Translations under genes and position numbers: made by a program | NCBI GenBank assembly: GCA_964346355.1 | Contig: CAYFUH010000045.1 | Location: 1-10,603 of the forward strand | From: UBA6115 sp964346355 | GTDB taxonomy: Bacteria > Bacillota > Clostridia > Christensenellales > Aristaeellaceae | Direction: 5' to 3' | Length of the DNA: 10,603 nucleotides | The notes under the pieces: generated by a model | What the model was told of the DNA's origin: nothing | Databases searched by the model: none | The model's input: the letters and a program-made list of their open reading frames with translations, nothing else | Part shown: in pieces, positions 1 through 6,403 of the stretch | How the letters are laid out: each line of letters starts with the position of its first letter | Position numbering within the stretch: the first letter of the stretch is position 1

Positions 1-1
1 C

Positions 2-55
2 AGAGGATACCTGAGCGAGGATTCGCTCAATTCACTGGGCAACCAGGCAGCATGA
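2..55 (+). CDS. Possible 3' end of a gene entering from the left edge
   Basis: A frame open from the window edge reads RGYLSEDSLNSLGNQAA and stops at TGA (53-55). The residues look like an ordinary protein C-terminus (polar, few rare residues), but 17 residues cannot identify a family. Another frame is also open here, ending at TAG 61-63, so the assignment is tentative. If real, the gene would converge on the PHP-domain gene. A 7-bp hairpin (TGAGCGA 12-18 / TCGCTCA 23-29) lies within the frame and may be incidental. Confidence 0.3.
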   Translation, partial: RGYLSEDSLNSLGNQAA

Positions 56-159
56 TATGGTAGGCGGAGTTGGAAGTTGCGAACTTAATTTGACAGTACC
101 ACGAACGGTCTTTACTAACTCACAAGTTGGTACAAAGATTGGGGGCAGACCAAACAGCA

Positions 160-186
160 GCGCCCGCGGGATTGTCCCGCGGGCGC
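160..186 (-). terminator. GC-rich hairpin, likely terminator of the PHP-domain gene
   Basis: There is a perfect 12-bp stem, GCGCCCGCGGGA (160-171) with TCCCGCGGGCGC (175-186), and a 3-nt loop. It begins 20 bases beyond the stop codon of the minus-strand PHP gene. On that strand the stem is followed by TGCTGTTTGG, so the U-tract is weak. The stem is very stable, so termination or 3'-end protection is likely. It could also serve a convergent gene from the left edge. Confidence 0.6.
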
Positions 187-206
187 ATCTTAATGTTGAA
201 TTTGTA

Positions 207-1091
207 TTAATAAGGAATCGGAATCGGGTTGGCCCAGGCGCGGCGGCCCTGGGCGTCCTCAATGATCACGCGGACGAAGCGCTCGTTCCAGTCGCGCCGG
301 ATGGTGTAATCAGCGCCTGTGATGCCCTCGCCCTGAGCGCAGCGGTCAGAGGCGTAGGGGCGGTTGGAGTGAAACAGAATGCGGGATACAGGGGAGCAGG
401 CCACGCGCACCGTGTCGCCTTCCAGCGTGACCTGGGTAAACTTGGGCCCCTGGCTGGCGTAAAACGCGCCCGCTTGCAAGGCGCTCATAACCCCTTCCAC
501 GCTCAGCTCATCCGCCTGCAGCATGATGAAGGAGACGCACTCATCCCCGTTGTAGTGGTGGGCATCATCCACCGCCAGGGTGTTGTGCAGTACGCCATTA
601 GCGCAGGCCATGTCAAGCAGCCCCGTGGCGTCCGCGCGGTCCCCGTTCCAGGGCGGGGCGGAGGTGGTGTTGTAAATCTCCACCGCGGTCAAATCGCGCA
701 GGGAATTGATGGTTTCCGTGGTGTTGAGCGACCAGAGCGGGTGCGCCAGCACCGCCAGGCCGCCGGCTTCGCGGATGGCGTTGATACCGCGCTGGGGGCC
801 CCATTTGCGGTCGGCGCGGGTGAGGATGCTCTCATCCACATTGATGCCCACCAGGTGGATGACCTGGGTGGGCAGGAAGTAGTCAATCTCAATCCCCGGA
901 AGCAAAAGCATCCTGCCGTGCGTGTGCGCATCCACCGTGCGCTTCCAGTGATCGGTGATGCAGATAAAGTCATAGCCGTTGTCCAGGTAGCGCTGGGCGG
1001 CTTCATCCAGCGGCAGCTTGCCGTCGGAATTGGTGGTGTGCATGTGCAGGTTGCCCTTGTAAAACCGCTTGCCCGGCTCAAACAAACGCAT
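207..1091 (-). CDS. PHP-domain metal-dependent phosphoesterase
   Basis: This 294-residue protein belongs to the PHP (polymerase and histidinol phosphatase) family: cytosolic metal-dependent hydrolases that usually cleave phosphomonoesters or nucleotide phosphates. Expected metal-ligand motifs are visible in order: HMH at 16-18 followed by SDG at 22-24, ITDH at 45-48, the acidic ligand in GIE (Glu68), LAHP at 116-119 (His117), and AVDDAHH at 173-179 (Asp176, His178). A C-terminal part of about 90 residues (205-294) is rich in beta-type sequence, as in stand-alone CehA/McbA-like PHP proteins. No signal peptide or membrane segment is seen. The start is supported by AGAAGGGA about 9 bases upstream of the ATG. 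It stands alone on its strand, so the context gives no substrate. Family assignment is firm; the exact reaction is unknown. Confidence 0.9.
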   Translation of the reverse strand: MRLFEPGKRFYKGNLHMHTTNSDGKLPLDEAAQRYLDNGYDFICITDHWKRTVDAHTHGRMLLLPGIEIDYFLPTQVIHLVGINVDESILTRADRKWGPQRGINAIREAGGLAVLAHPLWSLNTTETINSLRDLTAVEIYNTTSAPPWNGDRADATGLLDMACANGVLHNTLAVDDAHHYNGDECVSFIMLQADELSVEGVMSALQAGAFYASQGPKFTQVTLEGDTVRVACSPVSRILFHSNRPYASDRCAQGEGITGADYTIRRDWNERFVRVIIEDAQGRRAWANPIPIPY

Positions 1092-1140
1092 GGTGTGCCA
1101 TCCCTTCTGAAGTGAAATGAGGTATACAGAGGGGAAGATA

Positions 1141-1172
1141 CCCGTTTTTGAGATGTATCAACAGAAAACGGG
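1141..1172. repeat. Hairpin upstream of the PHP-domain gene
   Basis: CCCGTTTT (1141-1148) pairs with AAAACGGG (1165-1172). The 16-base loop contains a short extra pairing, TGA (1149-1151) with TCA (1158-1160). There is no T-tract on either side. It lies 50-81 bases upstream of the PHP start codon, so in a minus-strand transcript it would sit in the 5' leader. It may be an operator, a leader structure or chance. Confidence 0.35.
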
Positions 1173-1214
1173 CAGTTTAAATGGTTTTAAGCAAACACTG
1201 ACCAGTAATATCAG

Positions 1215-1421
1215 CTAAAACCGGCGATAGACCGCATAGCGGCAGAGGGTGTGGCCTAAAAATAGCAGCGGGTAGTACACCCCATCTAGCCAAAGCCCTG
1301 GAGAATACCGGCGGCCAGGATTCCGCTGGATCCTGGCCTCATCAAGCGCAGCAGAAAGCTGGAAAGCATGCCGATTTGAGTAAAACATCATTCTGCCCCA
1401 GTGAGAATCATCAGTCAGCAA
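1215..1421 (-). pseudogene. Doubtful 68-codon frame, possible gene remnant
   Basis: This frame starts only at TTG (1421-1419), has no Shine-Dalgarno sequence before it, and is closed upstream by an in-frame TAG five codons earlier. The translation has plausible protein-like segments (LSAALDEARIQRNPG, SPGLWLDGVYYPLLF), which is why I record it, but I recognise no family. It could be the decayed C-terminal part of a lost gene or simply a chance frame in GC-rich DNA. I lean towards not functional. Confidence 0.15.
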
Positions 1422-1432
1422 GGCTTTTATTG

Positions 1433-1458
1433 CCTACCTATCCCAAAGGACAGGTAGG
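1433..1458. repeat. Intergenic stem-loop
   Basis: CCTACCT (1433-1439) pairs with AGGTAGG (1452-1458). After one A/C mismatch, TCC (1441-1443) pairs with GGA (1448-1450), leaving a CAAA loop. That gives ten base pairs with one mismatch. It lies just outside the weak minus-strand frame and about 160 bases before the secreted-protein gene. No U-tract follows on either strand, so a terminator call is not supported. Confidence 0.4.
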
Positions 1459-1519
1459 GTTTGCGGGCACCGCATGAAAACCAGGGCTTCAAAACCCCCT
1501 TTCCTGTCCAAAGGTGTAG

Positions 1520-1548
1520 TTGTTGGCTCGGGTGGTGGCTGCTATATT
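1520..1548 (+). promoter_or_regulatory. Candidate promoter of the secreted-protein gene
   Basis: TTGTTG (1520-1525) and TATATT (1543-1548) are separated by exactly 17 bases. The -10 matches five of six consensus positions and the -35 three of six. The predicted start site lies about 65-70 bases before the start codon. A TTGACA at 1571-1576 has no matching -10 at the right distance. Confidence 0.4.
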
Positions 1549-1621
1549 GGTGATACATTGAATACCCCAATTGACAAAGGACATCCACATCTTCTCAACA
1601 AAAAGAAAGGCGGTACCATGT

Positions 1622-2911
1622 ATGAAAAGATCATATGCACTGCTGCTGGCACTTGTCATGGCGCTCAGCCTGGCTGCGGCTTTTCCCGTCCTGGCTGAGG
1701 ACGCGTATTACCCCGGCGACGCTTGCTCGGTGAGCATGACCATCACCCCCAATAAAGGGCATCCAATTACCGCTTTCAAGATCAAAGTGCGATGGCCGGG
1801 TGAGATGTTCGAACTGATCTCCATGAGTTTGACCGGGAAAGATGGAGAAGGTGTGTCAGGTGCTATCAGCGGAGCGGTCAATCCAGACGAGACCCTGTTT
1901 GCCGGCGAAGGATTCAGCACGGAAGAAAGGTTTGTTTTTACGGTGCGTCTGCGCGTCAAGCCAATCGACAAAGATTACAAGCCGTTTATCGTCCTGAAGC
2001 AGGCTTTCATCAAGTTCGATGGCGGATGGGTGTCTGCATCCCCTGATCGTGCGATCGGGGTTATCGTCAAGGCCTTCACATGGAGTGAATGGGAAGTCAC
2101 TACCCCGGCGTCCTGCCTGGAAGACGGCGTGGAAACCCGCACCAACAACAGGGGCGGCACGCAAACCAGGCCGATTGCGGCCCTGGGGCATACTTGGGGG
2201 CCCTGGGAATTAGCCGCTGAGCCGACCTGCCAGAGTGTGGGCTACCGGGTCAGGTACTGCAACAGGGGCGTCCACGAGGAGAAACAAGTGTTTCTTGCCG
2301 TATCCCACAAAGCCGGGCCCTGGGAGGTGGTTAAATTGCCGACCAAGCGGGCAGAAGGTCTGGAGGAAAAACACTGCATCTGGTGCAATGTTTTGATGGA
2401 AAACCGAGCCATTCCCAAGCTGCCCATCACCTATTACCCCGCAAACACGGCCAGCAGCCAGGGGCTTCAGTTCCGGAACGAAAACCCCGAGCTGACAAAA
2501 AAATGGTACATGTTCACCCCTGTAGACCTGTCTGCGGATGGGCAGCAAGTCATCCCCATCATCGCATCCAACATTTACAAGGTGGGAAGCATCACCCTCA
2601 AGGTGGCGGATGGCGCGGTGACTGCCAGCAACAAGTTTCTAAAGCCCATCAAGCCACGCAGCAGCTTTCTTACCTTCTTTGGCAACCTGGGTGAGGTCAG
2701 CAAGTTGGAGCCAGAGGAACTGGCTGATGTGGCCTTGCCCTTTGATGAGCCAGTCAGCATTGCAGACCAGCTGCAGGGGGACACCCGGGTGCTGCTGTAT
2801 ACACATTTTGTGATTGACTATCACGATGACATAGACGGTTTGAGGCACTATGGCGGCAACAGCAAAGCCTTCAAGGCGCTCACCTTGCAGTTGAGGAGCC
2901 TGATGGACTGA
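1622..2911 (+). CDS. Secreted protein with cohesin-like region and three degenerate GH-type repeats
   Basis: The 429-residue product begins with a clear Sec signal peptide: KR at 2-3, a hydrophobic core to about residue 23, and likely cleavage after Ala25 (VLA before ED). ATG 1622 is chosen over the longer in-frame start at 1571 because AAAGGCGG lies 8 bases upstream and it places the signal peptide at the N-terminus. Residues 28-150 (GDACSVSMTITPNKG, then FKIKVRWPGEMFELISMSL) resemble the beta-sandwich opening of cohesin-like domains; that is inference. Residues 152-190, 191-229 and 230-267 are three tandem repeats of 38-39 residues, of the W-x-x-W, P-x-C, E-x-G-x-x-x-R type ending in GH, common in clostridial surface proteins. 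Residues 268-429 match nothing I know. No LPxTG, SLH or dockerin signature is seen, so it is probably released or held by partners. The gene has its own terminator. Confidence 0.85.
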   Translation: MKRSYALLLALVMALSLAAAFPVLAEDAYYPGDACSVSMTITPNKGHPITAFKIKVRWPGEMFELISMSLTGKDGEGVSGAISGAVNPDETLFAGEGFSTEERFVFTVRLRVKPIDKDYKPFIVLKQAFIKFDGGWVSASPDRAIGVIVKAFTWSEWEVTTPASCLEDGVETRTNNRGGTQTRPIAALGHTWGPWELAAEPTCQSVGYRVRYCNRGVHEEKQVFLAVSHKAGPWEVVKLPTKRAEGLEEKHCIWCNVLMENRAIPKLPITYYPANTASSQGLQFRNENPELTKKWYMFTPVDLSADGQQVIPIIASNIYKVGSITLKVADGAVTASNKFLKPIKPRSSFLTFFGNLGEVSKLEPEELADVALPFDEPVSIADQLQGDTRVLLYTHFVIDYHDDIDGLRHYGGNSKAFKALTLQLRSLMD

Positions 2912-2926
2912 CCTTATGCCAAGCCC

Positions 2927-2968
2927 GGGAGAAAACCGCGCGACACAGAGGGGTCGCGCGTGTTTCCC
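2927..2968 (+). terminator. Hairpin terminator of the secreted-protein gene
   Basis: CGCGCGAC (2937-2944) pairs perfectly with GTCGCGCG (2953-2960). The stem can extend outward through AAAC/GTTT and GGG/CCC with small bulges, to 2927-2968. The hairpin starts about 15 bases after the stop codon. Only TGTTTCCCTT follows, so the U-tract is partly inside the extended stem. The next gene has its own promoter, which supports separate transcription units. Confidence 0.65.
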
Positions 2969-3023
2969 TTGCCGGGAAGGATACCAGTTTGCGGCAGATG
3001 ATAAGCTTAGACCTGGATGAAAC

Positions 3024-3052
3024 TTGAGGATTGCCTGCCAATAGGGTAAGAT
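3024..3052 (+). promoter_or_regulatory. Promoter of the yjdM-like gene
   Basis: TTGAGG (3024-3029), a 17-base spacer and TAAGAT (3047-3052) form a plausible sigma-A-type promoter, each hexamer matching four of six consensus bases. The -10 ends 24 bases before the start codon, giving a short leader that contains the ribosome binding site GAGGTGG. Confidence 0.5.
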
Positions 3053-3076
3053 ATTTGCATAGAAACGAGGTGGAAC

Positions 3077-3412
3077 ATGAGTTTACCCAGCTGCCCCAAA
3101 TGCAAAGAATCTTACACCTATGAAGACCGCCATCTGTTTGTCTGCCCGATGTGTTTTCATGAGTGGACAGAAGAGAGCCAGCGCGCGGCCGAGGAGGCTT
3201 CCATGATTCGGGACGCGAATGGCAATGAATTAAACACGGGCGATGATGTGACCCTTATCCGTGATCTAAAATTAGGCAAGGACACGCTGAAAAAGGGCGC
3301 AAAAGCCAGGAACATCCGTATTCTGGACACGCCTGTAGATGGCCATGATATCGATGGCCGGGTCGATGGCGTTGGCACGATTTATCTAAAATCGTCGGTG
3401 GTAAAAAAATAG
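3077..3412 (+). CDS. yjdM: YjdM/PhnA-family zinc-ribbon protein
   Basis: The 111-residue product matches the small YjdM family in length and layout. An N-terminal zinc ribbon has four cysteines, CPKC at 6-9 and CPMC at 23-26. It is followed by the characteristic RDANGNELNTGDDVTLIRDLKLG segment (45 onwards) and a compact C-terminal beta domain ending in the basic tail VVKK. The family was named PhnA because of a historical link to the E. coli phosphonate region, but it is not phosphonoacetate hydrolase and its molecular role is unclear. GAGGTGG lies 5 bases before the ATG. The gene is flanked by its own promoter and a strong terminator, so it appears monocistronic. No phosphonate genes are seen nearby. 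Confidence 0.93.
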   Translation: MSLPSCPKCKESYTYEDRHLFVCPMCFHEWTEESQRAAEEASMIRDANGNELNTGDDVTLIRDLKLGKDTLKKGAKARNIRILDTPVDGHDIDGRVDGVGTIYLKSSVVKK

Positions 3413-3424
3413 CATAAAGTCTTG

Positions 3425-3474
3425 GGGCTAAGCCGATCGGCTTAGCCCTCAATTTGCGTTTTTTGATGATTGAA
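3425..3474 (+). terminator. Strong intrinsic terminator after the yjdM-like gene
   Basis: A perfect 24-bp palindrome, GGGCTAAGCCGA (3425-3436) with TCGGCTTAGCCC (3437-3448), forms a 10-bp or longer stem around GATC. It is followed by TCAATTTGCGTTTTTT. It starts 12 bases after the stop codon. The TTTTTT run is somewhat distal, but the combination is a convincing factor-independent terminator. Confidence 0.85.
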
Positions 3475-3545
3475 CATGATTCGCTGACCCGTTGTTGCTG
3501 GTTGTGAATGGGCAGAAAAAAGAAATGACAAGAGGAGCAATGGAT

Positions 3546-4286
3546 ATGACCAAACAGTCCCTGATCTTGGATATACAGCGCATGGGCATCCGCCCGGAGG
3601 ATACCGTCCTCATCCATTCCTCCATGAAGGCCATTGGGCCGGTTGAAGGCGGGGCAGAGGCGGTGCTGGACGCGCTGATGGACTACTTCGCCCCGGGGTT
3701 GTTGTGCTTCCCCACCCTCAGCTGGGAGACGGTGGATGCTGATCCCAGGGTGTATGACGTTTCCAACACGCCTTCCATCGTGGGCATCCTGCCGGAGCTG
3801 TTCCGCAAGCGGCCTCATGTATACCGCAGCTTTAACCCCACGCACTCCATCGCAGCATATGGCGATGAGGCGGAGGCGTTCACAGAAAATGACCATACAA
3901 CCGGCACGCCCTGCGGCATCGGCTCCACCTGGCATAAACTGGTGGAAAAAAACGCCTATATCCTGATGGTGGGCTGCCATCTCACCACCTGCACCTTTTT
4001 GCACGGGGTGGAGGAGTGGTGCGATATTCCAAACCGCATCGCCAAGCCGCTGCCCTATACCCTCATCAAACCCGATGGCAGCCAAGTGACCATCCATTCC
4101 GCCGCGCACAGCGCGAACCCCTCCGTCAACTACTGGAAGATAGAGGAGGGGCTGAAGCAACACGGCTTTTTGAAGGTGGCACCCTTTGGCCAGGCGGATA
4201 CCATGGTCCTGCGCGCGCGGGAGCTGTATGCCTATGCCGCGGGCTGTTTGAGTGTGAACCCGGGCTTGTTTGATGAGGAGAAGTAG
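3546..4286 (+). CDS. AAC(3)-family N-acetyltransferase (YokD-like)
   Basis: The 246-residue product belongs to the Antibiotic_NAT (aminoglycoside 3-N-acetyltransferase) family, cytosolic enzymes that transfer an acetyl group from acetyl-CoA to an amine. Diagnostic segments are IRPEDTVLIHSS near 15-26, the glycine-rich VEGGAEAVLDAL at 33-44, RSFNPTHSIAAYG at 94-106 with the catalytic-type His100, TPCGIGSTWHKL at 121-132, and the TTCTFLHGVEE stretch at 147-157 (His153, Glu156). AGGAG (3533-3537) sits only 2 bases from ATG 3540 but 8 bases from ATG 3546, so the latter is preferred. Many chromosomal members, such as B. subtilis YokD, are not proven resistance enzymes. The substrate here is therefore open, and resistance should not be assumed. 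The gene ends 6 bases from the stop of the convergent sulfatase, with no room for a hairpin. Confidence 0.92.
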   Translation: MTKQSLILDIQRMGIRPEDTVLIHSSMKAIGPVEGGAEAVLDALMDYFAPGLLCFPTLSWETVDADPRVYDVSNTPSIVGILPELFRKRPHVYRSFNPTHSIAAYGDEAEAFTENDHTTGTPCGIGSTWHKLVEKNAYILMVGCHLTTCTFLHGVEEWCDIPNRIAKPLPYTLIKPDGSQVTIHSAAHSANPSVNYWKIEEGLKQHGFLKVAPFGQADTMVLRARELYAYAAGCLSVNPGLFDEEK

Positions 4287-4292
4287 GCCTGA

Positions 4293-5690
4293 TTACTCAT
4301 TGATATTCTGAATAAAAGCCCCATCCGGATAGCCGTCCTGCCCGTGCTTTCTCACCTGGCCAAAGCCTTTGACACCGGCGAAGCGGGCGTCGGTTTCGGG
4401 GCGGCTGTGCGCTAAAAACCAGGCTTCCAGCGCCGTATCCAGTGTTGAAATGATTTCGGGATCCGCGCTGGCGATGAGGTTTTCCAGCTCATTCGGGTCA
4501 TTTTTCAAGTCAAACAACAAGCGCGAGCCATCGTGATAGCGCTTGATGTATTTTAAATCACCTAAGATGATCATCCGGGTGCCGCCGTACTCGTCCGCCA
4601 CAAAGGCTTCCGTGTGCGCGCGGTTTTCCTTGCCAGACAGCACGTCTAAAAAGCTGCGGCTCGGGGCGGGCTGCTCCTTGGGTGTGATGCCTGAGAGGGC
4701 CAGCACGGTGGCGAACCAGTCATAGGCGCCGATAACCGCGTGGGAGACGGTGTTTTGCGGCACCAGGCGGGGATAGCGCACGATAAAGGGCACGCGCACG
4801 GAACTTTCGTAGACATTGAGCGGCCAGGTGCCGTTGCCCTTGCCCCAGATGCCGTGGTGGCCGCAGTTAAAGCCGTTGTCGGACGTGAACACAACCACGG
4901 TGTTCTCCAGCTGCCCGGTTGCCTCAAGCGTTTGATAAAGGCGCCCGATGCCCGCGTCCATCGCGGTGGTGGCGGCAAAATAGCCCGAGAGCATCGCGTG
5001 CCGGTCCTCCATGAACATGGGGTAGGATAATAAGTCGGGGTGTGACGGCAATTGCGGGCAGCTTTCAAAGGCACAGTCCTGATACAAATCCACATATTCC
5101 CGCGGGTGGCTGTTGGTCCAGGGTGTGTGGGGTGCTGTGTAGCCCACCTGCAGGTAAAAGGGCTGCTTGCTGCCTGACTGCTTTTTGATAAAATCCGCCG
5201 CGTCCTGTGTGATGGCGTCGGTGACATAGCCAGGCTCGCTGATGATCTTGCCGTCCCGCACCATGGGGGCGTTATAGTAGGGCCCGCCCCCGCCCGCGTG
5301 GGCGTACCAGTGGGAAAAGCCCTGCTGCTTTGTCTGGCTGTCACCCAGGTGCCATTTGCCGGACAGGGCGCAGGTATAGCCGGCTTCCTGCAAATACTCC
5401 GTATAGCCTTTTTGGCCCTGCAAATACTGGCAGGCGGTGTCGCCCGCTGCGGTCACATTGCCCGCGCGGATCCAATCCGCTACCCCGTGCCAGGAGGGCA
5501 TCTGCCCGGTCAGCAGGCTGGCGCGCGCCGGGGAGCACACGGGGGAGGCGCAGTAAAACCGCCGCAGCTGCATGCCCTCACCCGCCAGGCGGTCAATATG
5601 CGGGGTGATGGCGTCCGGGTTGCCTTCACAGCCGAGGGTCCAATGCCCCAGGTCATCCGCCATGATGAACAGGATATTGGGACGCGTCAT
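4293..5690 (-). CDS. Cys-type sulfatase (alkaline phosphatase superfamily, S1)
   Basis: The 465-residue product is a type I sulfatase hydrolysing sulfate esters. The N-terminus PNILFIMADD carries the metal-binding Asp12 and Asp13. The signature C-x-P-x-R is CSPAR at 52-56, so Cys52 would be converted to formylglycine. Further active-site elements are SGKWHLG (Lys112, His114), APHTPW (His188), TSDNG (Asp271, Asn272) and WGKG (Lys284). The length is normal. No signal peptide is present, so the enzyme should be cytosolic, acting on imported sulfated sugars or similar small molecules. In an anaerobe, maturation would need a radical-SAM anSME, which is not in this window. AGGGAGGG ends 7 bases before the ATG. 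It has its own promoter beyond the rubrerythrin terminator. Substrate is unknown: no sugar transporter or glycosidase is adjacent. Confidence 0.93.
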   Translation of the reverse strand: MTRPNILFIMADDLGHWTLGCEGNPDAITPHIDRLAGEGMQLRRFYCASPVCSPARASLLTGQMPSWHGVADWIRAGNVTAAGDTACQYLQGQKGYTEYLQEAGYTCALSGKWHLGDSQTKQQGFSHWYAHAGGGGPYYNAPMVRDGKIISEPGYVTDAITQDAADFIKKQSGSKQPFYLQVGYTAPHTPWTNSHPREYVDLYQDCAFESCPQLPSHPDLLSYPMFMEDRHAMLSGYFAATTAMDAGIGRLYQTLEATGQLENTVVVFTSDNGFNCGHHGIWGKGNGTWPLNVYESSVRVPFIVRYPRLVPQNTVSHAVIGAYDWFATVLALSGITPKEQPAPSRSFLDVLSGKENRAHTEAFVADEYGGTRMIILGDLKYIKRYHDGSRLLFDLKNDPNELENLIASADPEIISTLDTALEAWFLAHSRPETDARFAGVKGFGQVRKHGQDGYPDGAFIQNINE

Positions 5691-5705
5691 GTCCGTGCCC
5701 TCCCT

Positions 5706-5718
5706 ATCACTTAGTGAT
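5706..5718. promoter_or_regulatory. Candidate operator at the sulfatase start site
   Basis: ATCACTTAGTGAT is a perfect inverted repeat, ATCAC (5706-5710) and GTGAT (5714-5718) around TTA. It lies just downstream of the -10 at the predicted transcription start, a typical repressor position. It could instead form a small leader hairpin. No regulator gene is present to name a binding protein. Confidence 0.4.
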
Positions 5719-5722
5719 TCAA

Positions 5723-5751
5723 ATTGTAGCTGGTTCTCATTTGTCGCGCAA
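5723..5751 (-). promoter_or_regulatory. Promoter of the sulfatase gene
   Basis: On the minus strand TTGCGC (5751-5746), a 17-base spacer and TACAAT (5728-5723) form a plausible promoter. The -10 matches five of six consensus bases; the -35 matches only TTG. It begins within a few bases of the T-tract of the rubrerythrin terminator, so the sulfatase is probably an independent unit. Confidence 0.5.
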
Positions 5752-5780
5752 TAAAAAACCCCGGGAAAGTTGTCCCGGGG
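5751..5780 (-). terminator. Intrinsic terminator of the rubrerythrin gene
   Basis: CCCCGGGA (5759-5766) pairs with TCCCGGGG (5773-5780) around a 6-base loop. On the minus strand the stem is followed directly by TTTTTTAT (5758-5751). The hairpin begins about 26 bases past the rubrerythrin stop codon. This is the most classical terminator in the window. Confidence 0.93.
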
Positions 5781-5805
5781 GGATGACTGAACTCAGTATT
5801 CCAAA

Positions 5806-6357
5806 TTAATAGTTCGTCGCTGCGCGCTCGAAATAGTTTTGCGGATGCTTGCAGGCGGGGCACAGCTTGGGCGCCTTGCGGCCTTCGTACACGAAACCGC
5901 AGTTGCGGCAACGCCACAGGGTGTCGCTCTCCAGCTCCCACTCCTTGTTTTCTTCCAGGCGCTTGGCCAGGGTCAGGTAGCGGGCTTCGTGCTCGCGCTC
6001 CACCTTCGCGACGTTTTCAAACTCCAGGGCGATCTCCTTGAAGCCTTCCGCGCGGGCGGTCTCGGCAAAGCCTTTGTACATCTCGGTCCACTCGTAATTC
6101 TCGCCAGCGGCGGCGGCAATCAGGTTTTTGCGGGTGTCGCCGGGCTCGGTGCCCTTCTCAAAGCCGCCCAAGGCCTTCAGCCACATCTTGGCGTGTTCTT
6201 TTTCGTTCAGCGCGGTCTCCTGGAAGATTCCGGCAATCTGCTCGTAGCCTTCTTTTTTCGCGGCGGAAGCGAAATAGTCATACTTGTTGCGCGCCATGCT
6301 CTCACCGGCAAACGCTTCCCACAAGTTTTTCTCAGTCTGGGAACCCTTCAACTCCAT
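5806..6357 (-). CDS. rbr: Rubrerythrin
   Basis: The 183-residue product is a two-domain rubrerythrin, a cytosolic non-haem iron peroxidase that reduces hydrogen peroxide in anaerobes. The ferritin-like diiron domain covers about 1-140, with ligands visible in AGES (Glu19), NEKEH (Glu52, His55), GENYEW (Glu86, Glu89) and EREH (Glu120, His123). The C-terminal rubredoxin-like Fe(Cys)4 domain has CRNCG at 150-154 and CPAC at 166-169. Start choice: AAGGAGG lies 8 bases before ATG 6357, whereas the ATG ten codons upstream (6387) has no such site and lies inside the promoter dyad. It has its own promoter with a candidate operator (6380-6404) and a strong terminator, so oxidative-stress regulation is plausible. 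Confidence 0.97.
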   Translation of the reverse strand: MELKGSQTEKNLWEAFAGESMARNKYDYFASAAKKEGYEQIAGIFQETALNEKEHAKMWLKALGGFEKGTEPGDTRKNLIAAAAGENYEWTEMYKGFAETARAEGFKEIALEFENVAKVEREHEARYLTLAKRLEENKEWELESDTLWRCRNCGFVYEGRKAPKLCPACKHPQNYFERAATNY

Positions 6358-6374
6358 GTGTGAATCCTCCTTAA

Positions 6375-6403
6375 AATATATTGACATGCATTATGCAGAT
6401 CAA
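6375..6403 (-). promoter_or_regulatory. rbr: Promoter of the rubrerythrin gene
   Basis: On the minus strand TTGATC (6403-6398), a 17-base spacer and TATATT (6380-6375) form a good promoter, four and five consensus matches respectively. It starts 5 bases beyond the stop codon of the upstream 38-codon gene, so rbr may be read both from here and from the promoter of that gene. Confidence 0.6.

Larger units (their letters stand above)
1092..1571. other. Intergenic stretch without a convincing gene
   Basis: About 480 bases separate the divergent PHP gene and the secreted-protein gene. I see two hairpins (1141-1172 and 1433-1458), one weak minus-strand frame (1215-1421) and a candidate plus-strand promoter near 1520-1548. 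No tRNA, riboswitch or recognisable mobile-element end is evident. I could not find a convincing promoter for the PHP gene on the minus strand. Confidence 0.6.

Noticed and set aside
56..158. Short inverted repeats (AAGTT/AACTT 74-86, GTACC/GGTAC 96-133) as a possible riboswitch or T-box
   Set aside because: No T-box or riboswitch core sequence is recognisable, and no gene begins downstream on either strand in a suitable position.
57..1115. A 352-codon plus-strand open frame opposite the PHP-domain gene
   Set aside because: It mirrors the PHP gene in a GC-rich region where stops are rare. Its product is biased towards G, A, V and R with no domain, while the minus-strand frame carries all PHP metal motifs.
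1571..1621. Upstream in-frame ATG for the secreted protein
   Set aside because: It would bury the signal peptide 17 residues inside, and it lacks the well-spaced AAAGGCGG found before ATG 1622.
1474..1698. A 74-codon plus-strand frame overlapping the secreted-protein start
   Set aside because: It has glycine-rich, low-complexity content, no ribosome binding site, and runs out of frame over the start of a convincing gene.
3255..4163. A 302-codon minus-strand frame opposite the acetyltransferase
   Set aside because: It spans a strong terminator and two real genes and has no recognisable domain. It is a shadow frame.
6361..6387. Longer start for rubrerythrin at ATG 6387
   Set aside because: AAGGAGG is placed ideally for ATG 6357, family members begin near there, and the longer start falls within the promoter dyad.
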